A DNA stretch of 48,157 bases from the NCBI GenBank assembly GCA_025093555.1, contig JAIWNF010000125.1, positions 1 through 48,157 on the forward strand, read 5' to 3'. Made by a program: the position numbers and the translations under genes. This DNA is from Circinella umbellata (taxonomy: Eukaryota; Mucoromycota; Mucoromycetes; Mucorales; Lichtheimiaceae). Shown piece after piece: positions 41,208 to 48,157 of this stretch; the first letter of the stretch is position 1; the number at the start of each line of letters is the position of its first letter. A model generated the notes under the pieces. The model was not told the origin of the DNA, searched no databases, and saw only the letters and a program-made list of their open reading frames with translations.

Positions 41208-42272
41208 ATGAACCCCTATCAGAATTTTCAACAACATCGAGCTATAGAAGTCGATCCCCTTACTTACGACGATATTGAAGTAACTACAAAAGAAGAACTC
41301 ACATTCGAAAACTTACCAAGAAAAATGGCAGAAGCCCCTACAAATGAAAACGCAATTATTATGCAAGCTCTAACCAAGTTACTTGCTAAACAAGATTCTG
41401 GTCCTGGATTTCATGCACGTATACGTGAACCTGACACATATCATGGTGATCGTGGATTGGATGCCGCAATTGGATGGTTACGATCGGTCGAGCGATATTT
41501 AGAAATGGCTAATTTAGGTGAACACAAGTGGGTAGATTATGCAGCTACATTATTGCGAGATGAGGCTGACACATGGTGGCGTCAACAAGAGTTAATGGGT
41601 GACTGTGATGAATGGAAGGTTTTCAAGCAACGCTTCTTGGCAAACTTCAGTCCTCCTAACAGGTTACAATTGGCTCGTGATAGATTGGCGGCGCTGGTTC
41701 AGACTAGTACAGTTGCAAATTTTGTGTCACAATTCCAAGCAGCTTGGTCATCGGTTCCTTCTATGACAGATGAAGAAGCTATGGATCGTTTTCAACGTGG
41801 GTTAAGTCCAAACATTCGACTCCAAGTTATGACCCGCTTTCCTTCAACTACAGATGAGGCGATGCGTTTAGCATTAGCGGTTGAAGCAGCTCAACTACAT
41901 AGTCAGACTATCTTAGGTGAACAATTGGGATATTCTCCGTCACACAAACAACAACCACCCCAACTTGTCCCCGAGTATCTGCGTACCAATGATGTTGCTC
42001 CTATGGACTTGGATGCCATACGCTCACGAAGATCAGAACAATGGCGTTCGACTGGTCATAGTAGACCTAACCAACAGTGGCAAGGTAATCAGCGTAACAA
42101 TGATAATAACAAGGAATGTTACAATTGTGGTGGCCTGGGTCATATTTCTCGTTTTTGTTCTTCCCCCCGTCGTACAAATTCAAATCGTTCTTTTAATTAT
42201 GATCGTCAAGGTGGTCGTCAAGGCAAGCAATATCGTTGGAACCAGGGAAACGACCAAGCGCGTCAGAATTAA
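41208..42272 (+). CDS. gag: Gypsy B Gag polyprotein, 354 aa
   Basis: MNPYQNFQQHRAIEVDPLTY opens the protein. A capsid-like helical domain spans about residues 65-230 (IREPDTYHGDRGLDAAIGWL, DEADTWWRQQELMGDCDEW, LARDRLAALVQTSTVANFVS, MDRFQRGLSPNIRLQVMTRF). The zinc knuckle CYNCGGLGHISRFC (residues about 304-317) binds RNA. The tail is Arg/Gly/Asn/Gln-rich. The length and layout fit Ty3/gypsy Gag. ATG 41208 follows the primer site directly and is conserved in copy A. The end overlaps pol by the frameshift region. Gag forms the cytoplasmic particle in which reverse transcription occurs (family knowledge). Confidence 0.92.
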   Translation: MNPYQNFQQHRAIEVDPLTYDDIEVTTKEELTFENLPRKMAEAPTNENAIIMQALTKLLAKQDSGPGFHARIREPDTYHGDRGLDAAIGWLRSVERYLEMANLGEHKWVDYAATLLRDEADTWWRQQELMGDCDEWKVFKQRFLANFSPPNRLQLARDRLAALVQTSTVANFVSQFQAAWSSVPSMTDEEAMDRFQRGLSPNIRLQVMTRFPSTTDEAMRLALAVEAAQLHSQTILGEQLGYSPSHKQQPPQLVPEYLRTNDVAPMDLDAIRSRRSEQWRSTGHSRPNQQWQGNQRNNDNNKECYNCGGLGHISRFCSSPRRTNSNRSFNYDRQGGRQGKQYRWNQGNDQARQN

Positions 42273-45200
42273 AGGGAGTTCTGCCGCGCACCACTCCATC
42301 CCCCAATTCGTCTCTTAATATCGCCAAGTCTGTTAATGTCAATCCACTTTCCATATCAGAAGAACCCTTGATCGATTTATCTAATAGTCATGATGATGAT
42401 TCCCAAGAATTACAAAAAACATTAGATAAAGATAAAGATTATTTTAACTCATTATTATCAATAAAAGAATCTGAATTACCTCTGTATTTGATGTCTTGTA
42501 ATGGTACTCCTATTAAAGTTTTGATTGATTCTGGTGCTTCTGGATCTTATGTTGCTCCCAAGATTACTATTGGATTACCCACTCGATTGGTCTCAGACCG
42601 AGAAGTCGAAACTGCTGGTGGACATGTATTGGCTATTAATAAACAAGTTACACTCCCATTGGATGCTCAAGGTTATAAACATACGATGGATGCTTATGTT
42701 CTCAACACCAAATTTGACTTAATCCTTGGGCGCAATTGGCTTAAAGCAGTTCAACCAATTCCTGACTGGGATTTAGATACATGGCGCATCACTGTGAACA
42801 ATCGTAATTATATTATTCGCCCTACTCACAAGCGTGATATTCCTGATCTTACTTATTTGTTGTCCCATCGTCAAGTCCAGCGTCTAGAACGCCATAAAGG
42901 AATTGATAACGTGTTTCTGTGTTATGTTCACCCTGGTGATATTCAATCCGATAATTCAGTACAAAACTCTCATGATGCCTTGGTTAAGGAATTTCGTGAT
43001 GTGTTTCAAGATACCCTGCCTGGTTTACCTCCTGATCGCGATGTTGAACATGTCATTGATACTGGCGATGCAGGCCCAATTTCTCGACCACCGTATAAAA
43101 TGAGTCCATTAGAATTGACAGAACTGCGCAAACAAATTCGTGAATTACTTGACTTACGTTTGATCCGCCCAAGTTCATCGCCATGGGGTGCACCAGTATT
43201 GTTCGTTCGAAAAAAAGATGGTACTATGCGCATGTGCATTGATTATCGTGCAATTAATCGAATAACAAAACGCATGTCACATCCACTGCCGCGTATCGAT
43301 GAATGTCTCGAACAACTCCATGGTGCCAAATATTACTCCAGTATTGATTTAAAAAGTGGATATCATCAAATTCGAATCAGAAAGGAAGACATTCCGAAAA
43401 GCTCATTTAATACACGTTATGGCTCGTTTGAGTGGCTCGTTCTTCCCTTTGGTCTAATGAATGCACCTCCAGTGTTTCAAAAAACCATGAACTCGGTGTT
43501 AGGTGACTATGTGGACAAGTTTGCTATGGTGTACCTTGACGATATTTTAATATATAGTAAAACAAAAGAAGATCATTATCGTCATTTGCGTTGTGTTCTT
43601 GAACGTTTACGTGAAGCAAAGCTTGTTGCCAATTTAAAAAAGTGTGATCTTTTTAAAACTGAATTAGAGTTCGTTGGTTTTCAGGTCTCGGCCCGTGGTA
43701 TTTTGCCATCTAAGAAAAAGGTACAAGCAATTCAAGACTGGCCAGTTCCGTCGAATGTACAAGAGGTTCGTCAATTTGTTGGTTTGGCGTCACATTACCG
43801 TCGTTTTATCAAAGGGTTTGCTTCGTTGGCAGCACCATTGACAGAATTAACAAAAGGAACTGGAACGAAGAAAAGAGCGATTGTTTGGACAAAAGATTGT
43901 CAAGTGGCTTTTGACCAGCTCAAGGACCGCATGACTGCTGCCCCCGTTTTGGTACCACCTAATCCGCATGCACCATATTTTATTGAGACCGATTCTAGTG
44001 ATTATGGTGTTGGCGCTGTACTATTGCAAAAAGGTGAGGATGATCAACTCCACCCATTGGCCTTTGAATCCAAGAAACTCTCGGCTGCAGAAAGGAATTA
44101 TCCCGCTCAGGAGCGAGAATTATTGGCTATTTTACATGCACTACGGACCTGGTGCTGCTTTATTGATGGTCGCCATTATACTGTTTTCTCTGATCACCAC
44201 CCACTTAAATATTTCCGCTCTAAAACCAAGCCCACACCAAGATTGACCCGCTGGATTGCCGAAATTGAGCTATATGATCCTGACATTCAATATAAACCAG
44301 GCCGCGACAATCATATACCTGATGTATTATCAAGAAGGGATGGTCCAACCTGTGTTGCTGCTGACAAATCTCTTGAACCAGAATTTTTATATGCTGTCAA
44401 GGCTATCGATGAATCCGACTGGCCTAAATTCTATACGTTTGCTGAAGAAAACTGGCCACCTACCTATAAGGATCTCTTAGCCAAACACAAGGACAAATTC
44501 ATCGTTCGTGCTGATCAAGTTTTTCGGTTAATAAAAATTGGTAATACCATCCAGGAAGTTCGTTATGTGCTGTTTGCCCGCCGTGCTGATTTGGTTCAAG
44601 ACTTCCATAAATCTGTTGGCCATGCTGGTAAACTCACTGTTCAAGAATTAATGTGCAAACGATGGTGGTGGCCTGGTATGCGTTCCGATATTCAAGAATG
44701 GCTAGCTGCTTGTCCCCGCTGTCAACTTGCTGCCAATGCTGATCGAAAATCACACCATGCCCCAATGAAACCATTGAATATTCCGCCTGTGTTTTCTCGT
44801 TGGCATCTGGATTTTATTGGAGAACTACCCACTACCTTGTCTGGTAATCGCTGGCTTCTTGTTGCTGTAGACTATACGACCAATTGGACCATCGCTCGCG
44901 CTGTTCCTGATGCTACTGGTGAAGCAATTGCAAATTTTATCTATGAAGAAATTGTGCTACCATTCTCATGTCCTACCGAAATTTTGACTGATAGAGGTGC
45001 AAACTTTATGTCTAAGGTTTTGAACAATTATTTGGGACGTCTTAAAACCAACCATTCACTTACAAGTAGCTTTCACGCACGTAGTAATAGTAAGGTAGAA
45101 CGTACCAATGGTATATTGAAGCAGATGATCCGTAAATTTGCTCATGGTCAAATACATCGTTGGGATCAGTTTGTCAACCCTGCTGTTTTTGCTTGTCGTG

Positions 45201-45772
45201 TCCGTAAGCACCGTACTCATGGTTTTAGCCCATATTTTTTGGTCTATGGTGTTGAACCAAAATTACCAGGCGAGATTTTACCACCATTTATCCACGTTAC
45301 TGAACAAGAACTAGATGAACCTATAATTATTCAAGGCCGGGTTCCAGAAGCACGTCGGTTACGGAAGGCTCGCATCCTTGCTGAACAAAAGTTAAAAGCT
45401 AATGCCAATCTTGACAAAGCTAAATGGGATGCTCTACTTAAACCTCAAATTTTTTCTGTTGATGACCATGTGCTGATGCACCATGAAAACAAGCTCGGTC
45501 TGGAGTATAACTGGAAAGGCCCATTCAAGGTACTTGCTGCCAACTTGGAATATCACACCTACCAACTTCAAGATTTGAATGGACATACTTATTCCTCTTG
45601 GGTGCATACTGATCGTCTCCGTCCAATTCATATGGGAACTAACCAACTAGTTGCTCCATGGTATAATCCAACTGCTGTCCGTGCTGCTGAACGTCGTCAC
45701 ATTGAAGCTGCTAGTAATCTTGCTGTATTGTCCGAGGACGTACAATATTCTGGGGAGGGGATATTGTCGTAG
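42236..45772 (+). CDS. pol: Gypsy B Pol polyprotein: protease, RT, RNase H, integrase
   Basis: Open for 1178 codons in the -1 frame of gag; likely made as a Gag-Pol fusion, so 42236 (a TTG codon) is only the frame limit. Protease VLIDSGASGSYV (residue about 97); RT SIDLKSGYHQIRI and MVYLDDILIYSKT (about 433); RNase H FIETDSSDYGVGAVLLQ (about 583), AQERELLAILH, SDHHPLKYF; integrase zinc site HKSVGHAGK...CPRCQ (about 790-830), then D-D-E at WHLDFIGELPT (857), EILTDRGANFMS (917) and KVERTNGILKQ (953). The C-terminus GPFKVLAANLEYHTYQLQDL, SSWVHTDRLRPIH is a GPY-like tail with no chromodomain seen. The stop TAG lies inside the 3' LTR. All catalytic residues appear intact. Confidence 0.93.
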   Translation: MEPGKRPSASELKGVLPRTTPSPNSSLNIAKSVNVNPLSISEEPLIDLSNSHDDDSQELQKTLDKDKDYFNSLLSIKESELPLYLMSCNGTPIKVLIDSGASGSYVAPKITIGLPTRLVSDREVETAGGHVLAINKQVTLPLDAQGYKHTMDAYVLNTKFDLILGRNWLKAVQPIPDWDLDTWRITVNNRNYIIRPTHKRDIPDLTYLLSHRQVQRLERHKGIDNVFLCYVHPGDIQSDNSVQNSHDALVKEFRDVFQDTLPGLPPDRDVEHVIDTGDAGPISRPPYKMSPLELTELRKQIRELLDLRLIRPSSSPWGAPVLFVRKKDGTMRMCIDYRAINRITKRMSHPLPRIDECLEQLHGAKYYSSIDLKSGYHQIRIRKEDIPKSSFNTRYGSFEWLVLPFGLMNAPPVFQKTMNSVLGDYVDKFAMVYLDDILIYSKTKEDHYRHLRCVLERLREAKLVANLKKCDLFKTELEFVGFQVSARGILPSKKKVQAIQDWPVPSNVQEVRQFVGLASHYRRFIKGFASLAAPLTELTKGTGTKKRAIVWTKDCQVAFDQLKDRMTAAPVLVPPNPHAPYFIETDSSDYGVGAVLLQKGEDDQLHPLAFESKKLSAAERNYPAQERELLAILHALRTWCCFIDGRHYTVFSDHHPLKYFRSKTKPTPRLTRWIAEIELYDPDIQYKPGRDNHIPDVLSRRDGPTCVAADKSLEPEFLYAVKAIDESDWPKFYTFAEENWPPTYKDLLAKHKDKFIVRADQVFRLIKIGNTIQEVRYVLFARRADLVQDFHKSVGHAGKLTVQELMCKRWWWPGMRSDIQEWLAACPRCQLAANADRKSHHAPMKPLNIPPVFSRWHLDFIGELPTTLSGNRWLLVAVDYTTNWTIARAVPDATGEAIANFIYEEIVLPFSCPTEILTDRGANFMSKVLNNYLGRLKTNHSLTSSFHARSNSKVERTNGILKQMIRKFAHGQIHRWDQFVNPAVFACRVRKHRTHGFSPYFLVYGVEPKLPGEILPPFIHVTEQELDEPIIIQGRVPEARRLRKARILAEQKLKANANLDKAKWDALLKPQIFSVDDHVLMHHENKLGLEYNWKGPFKVLAANLEYHTYQLQDLNGHTYSSWVHTDRLRPIHMGTNQLVAPWYNPTAVRAAERRHIEAASNLAVLSEDVQYSGEGILS
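42245..42289 (+). promoter_or_regulatory. -1 ribosomal frameshift signal, gypsy B gag/pol
   Basis: Slippery heptamer GGGAAAC (42245-42251) is in phase G GGA AAC with gag. Spacer GACCAA (6 nt), then stem arms GCGCG-T-CAGAA (42258-42268) and TTCTG-C-CGCGC (42279-42289) with a 10-nt loop that contains the gag stop. Pol is in the -1 frame and has no clear own ATG. Copy C keeps the same heptamer, spacer length and stem, with A-T in place 42265/42282 changed to G-C. Confidence 0.85.
45752..45761 (+). other. Polypurine tract of gypsy B
   Basis: GGGGAGGGGA, 3 bases before the 3' LTR, doubling as the pol codons for GEG. Confidence 0.75.
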
Positions 45773-45988
45773 CTAAAATATCTAGTACTACCTTTCATCT
45801 TGTAATTATTAATCGGTTATTTTTAATACTGATTATACTTCTTTTTACTGCGGCTTCTTTTCTTATTTCTTACTATATCCGCAGTAACATTATTATCATC
45901 TTTACATTATCTTTTATTCTTTTATTTTCCTTTTATTATTTATATTTTATTTGGCTTGGTATTGTTCCGCCATAAAAATATTACGACA
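45765..45988 (+). mobile_element. 3' LTR of gypsy B, 224 bp
   Basis: Same as 40976-41184 except for an extra stretch around ATCTAGTACTACCTTTC after the first 15 bases and a few substitutions. Ends ATTACGACA, followed by CACAAATAAA. Confidence 0.9.
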
Positions 45989-46063
45989 CACAAATAAAAA
46001 AAAAATAGTTTCTACTTAAAAACAAAAAGCCAATTCAATCGCTCTGATTAAATTATTAATAAT

Positions 46064-46137
46064 TGCTCACTACAGGGGTCGAACCTGTGGCCTTGGCGTT
46101 ATTAGCACCACGCTCTAACCAACTGAGCTAAGCGAGC
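46064..46137 (-). tRNA. tRNA-Ile (AAU anticodon)
   Basis: On the minus strand the acceptor GCTCGCT/AGTGAGC (one G-T pair), D arm GCTC-AGTTGGTTA-GAGC, anticodon arm TGGTG-CTAATAA-CGCCA with anticodon AAT, and T arm ACAGG-TTCGACC-CCTGT all fold. Discriminator A at 46064; no encoded CCA and no intron. AAU (read as inosine) is the usual eukaryotic isoleucine tRNA. A T-rich stretch downstream (the A-run at 45998-46007 on the plus strand) can serve as Pol III terminator. Confidence 0.95.
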
Positions 46138-47779
46138 TTGTTGATTTTGACACGTTGTGTGTGAGGTTTTCCGGCCTCATCCACCTTGACACTCACGTGA
46201 TGGAGCTGGCCACCCGAATATGGAATAACTTGGGAAGAAGTATTCTGCCGAAGCCTGCTCCCAAAATAGCCGATATTTCTTATCATTATTTCTTTTATTT
46301 TATTTTTCCTTTTATTACTATTATCTTTATTTTCGGATACAACTCTTATCTTTTTATTTGAAGGACCCTCCCCCTTTTATTTTATATATCATTTATATTT
46401 TTACGTAATTCTCTGTATATCATTGTTATTTTATACTCGGTATTATTTTATTCTTTAACTTATTTGTATTTAATGATAATTATTGTATTATCATTAATTT
46501 TCTTATCGTGTTAATCCCTATCTGTATTTTTATTTTTATTAGCCTCTTTTATTAGTATGATTTTTATGCTCGACGCTAATCCATCATATTGAACCCTTTT
46601 TATCTTGTTGCCCTATTTGCTCTCCCTTATCATACCCGTTCTTATAACTTCTGTCCTCTTATCCGATATTTTCTTTTTTTTTATTTCTTACCGTATGTTA
46701 TGTCTATCTTGCTGTCACACTTTAAATGATATAATTCTATTATATAGAATATTCCTCGTACTCTTATATATAATTATCTATCGAAATATAGATCATATAT
46801 TCACTAGTTAGAAGTAACTCTTTTCCCTCTTGGAATTTGAGTATAAATAGCAATTAGAAAATTGTTAATAAAATATTATCTTATTCTGGTTATTTGATCG
46901 TTTGAAATTGTATTAACGTTGGATTTGCATTATTGATTTTGGGATAATCTTAGTGAAATCATCGTTGGAGCATATTTTATTTATTTCTTTTATTATTGTT
47001 TTATTTATTTCTACCTTTACGGTTTACTATACACAACCCTTAACTTCTCTGAACCCGTTTATCTATTTATTTATTTTATCATTCTTCTCTTTCTCTATTT
47101 TCTATTCTTTATTTTTATTTCTATTTTATTCTTACCTTTTGTCAATTTTACACATAACACTAAGCACCACACGTGTCAATTTTGTCAGATTCGTTGTCAA
47201 TTGATATGACTAATCGCCGCACCTTAACGTTAATAGTAATAACCAGGATTCTTCGGTAGATAAAACACAATAAATTATGCCACAAGGGAAATGATTATAA
47301 AGAAGGTGAGGAAGTAAAATAAGAAACAAGTAGACTAAATGATAATTAGATAGATAGATAGTTCAATTGATCAGTTCCTTGATAAGTTGGTTAATTCGTT
47401 AATTGATTGATAATTGATAATTGATTATTGTATTTTATTATTATTATTTTGAATGGTATTTATATAAAAACAAAAATAAAAATAATAATATTTTCAAATA
47501 AGAATATAAAACGATAATATTATTAAATAATAATATTATGCAAAACCACATGATCGTTATCATGCTCATATATAAGAAATAACGAAAATCAAAATAAATT
47601 AAAATAGAATATTGATCAATATGATCAATGAGAAGCAATACAAAAATAATAAATTATAGATCATTAAAATGATCTTCCATAATATCATAAAAGAGAACGA
47701 TATTAAAAATGGGAGGGAACGTGGAAGGTAATAATAATAAATAATATAAAAACGTGGATAGGGGAGCAAAGGGGAACAA
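46138..47779. other. AT-rich intergenic region
   Basis: No gene recognised; plus-strand ORFs (for example 46605-46811 and 46953-47204) are Phe/Leu/Ile-rich translations of T-rich DNA. On the minus strand TATATAAATACC (about 47455-47466) resembles the gypsy LTR promoter, so part of 47200-47780 may be the LTR of the element at the right edge. Confidence 0.4.
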
Positions 47780-47812
47780 CGGGTAAATACGTTAGGCAGA
47801 AGTATTTACCCG
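47780..47812. repeat. 11-bp inverted repeat around the stop of the edge ORF
   Basis: CGGGTAAATAC (47780-47790) and GTATTTACCCG (47802-47812) are perfect reverse complements with an 11-nt loop that holds the TAA of the minus-strand ORF. Confidence 0.85.
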
Positions 47813-48157
47813 GCGACGACCCGGATTCCTGGGTTGGAATCGTCGCTTTGCCATCACGTTTGAAGCTGACGCGGAACTAGGAGTAAAACCCGCTTCAGAT
47901 GCGACAACACCCCCTCCCTTGCTTGATGTTCGCCCTCGAACATCGTCGGAATGACTATGCGCAGATTCCATAAAGGGCGGCACCACTGGGTCCGGTTCAA
48001 CAGAGGGCGCCTTCGCCTTGTTCACAATACCGTCTTTACTAGGTAATTGCATTGCTGCACGCCATTCACGACGAGTTGTCGTTGGGTCAAACCAAGGAGT
48101 GGTAGGCTCAGTATCAAAATTCACCTTAGCTAAATGATCGACATGACCCATAAATCT
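47792..48157 (-). CDS. C-terminal end of a probable fourth gypsy Pol, cut by right edge
   Basis: Open from the window edge to TAA at 47794-47792. The start of the visible part, GHVDHLAKVNFDTEPTTPWF, DPTTTRREWRAAM, parallels the pol tail of copies A and B (VHTDRLRPIH...PWYDPTAVRAAERR), which argues for an integrase C-terminus of another gypsy lineage. The remaining 80 residues are Pro/Ser/Arg-rich with no motif. The DNA is clearly more GC-rich than its surroundings. A host protein tail is the alternative. An ATG at 48151 is internal, not a proven start. Confidence 0.45.
   Translation of the reverse strand, partial: RFMGHVDHLAKVNFDTEPTTPWFDPTTTRREWRAAMQLPSKDGIVNKAKAPSVEPDPVVPPFMESAHSHSDDVRGRTSSKGGGVVASEAGFTPSSASASNVMAKRRFQPRNPGRRRVNTSA

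Larger units (their letters stand above)
40976..45988 (+). mobile_element. Ty3/gypsy copy B, full length with open gag and pol
   Basis: LTR 40976-41184, primer site 41187-41198, gag 41208-42272, pol 42236-45772 in the -1 frame, polypurine tract 45752-45761, LTR 45765-45988. No stops or frameshifts in the coding parts. The protease-RT-RNase H-integrase order defines Ty3/gypsy. The 5' LTR is shared with copy A, so a host-side target duplication cannot be read. Both LTRs lack the TATA-containing part found in copy A. Confidence 0.9.

Noticed and set aside
43006..43239. Minus-strand ORF within gypsy B pol
   Set aside because: Antisense shadow of RT; the plus-strand frame has all the motifs.
46605..47204. 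Plus-strand hydrophobic ORFs as membrane proteins
   Set aside because: Phe/Leu/Ile/Tyr composition is what T-rich DNA gives; no start context, partner or homologous motif.

Overview
Organism and character. The window looks like a transposon-dominated, AT-rich stretch of an early-diverging fungal genome, probably Mucoromycota. This rests on short GT-AG introns, a eukaryotic intronless tRNA-Ile(AAU), and a mixture of Ty3/gypsy, DIRS (tyrosine-recombinase), LINE, hAT, CACTA (Plavaka/EnSpm-like) and MULE elements, one MULE carrying a GCM1-type zinc finger and an OTU domain. I recognise no ordinary host protein gene. The only clear host gene is the tRNA at 46064-46137.

Layout, left part. 1-612 (-) is a gag-like ORF cut by the window edge. 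About 1050-6500 is a decayed DIRS-like retrotransposon (RT/RNase H, then tyrosine recombinase) carrying two nested insertions: a 732-bp solo LTR (1690-2421, 4-bp duplication) and a 1883-bp non-autonomous hAT (2747-4629, 8-bp duplication). 7264-9223 is a small CACTA-type element (3-bp duplication) with only an accessory gene. 9658-13690 holds a spliced MULE transposase gene (GCM1-like finger, DDE domain, Asn-rich basic linker, OTU protease domain) with a large inverted repeat around its 5' half. 14400-15425 holds minisatellite-like repeats and two LTRs tail to tail.

Layout, middle. A LINE on the minus strand covers about 15657-26700. It is interrupted near its 3' end by a 421-bp LTR (15879-16299) and in ORF1 by a complete 5513-bp CACTA element (20105-25617; ends CACCATGGG, AAT duplication) with two divergent genes. 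An inverted ORF1 fragment (27024-27345), a diverged third CACTA transposase (27346-29069, -) and a 179-bp tandem repeat (29293-29815) follow.

Layout, right part. Three Ty3/gypsy copies: C (30895-33745, -, truncated and degraded); A (33746-41184, +), whose gag, protease and start of RT are replaced by a truncated CACTA (34213-38230); and B (40976-45988, +), with open gag and pol, joined to A through a shared LTR. Then the tRNA, 1.6 kb of AT-rich DNA, and the end of a probable fourth gypsy pol at the right edge (-).

How the parts work. Gypsy B and C share a -1 frameshift signal at the gag/pol junction: GGGAAAC in phase, a 6-nt spacer and a stem-loop with one compensatory base-pair change between the copies. 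The two main CACTA copies share a near-identical nine-exon transposase gene and a bidirectional promoter, but their 9-bp subterminal repeats differ in sequence. Most elements are inactivated by few lesions; gypsy B is the only one with an open gag and pol. All family assignments come from motifs read by eye; no database search was possible.
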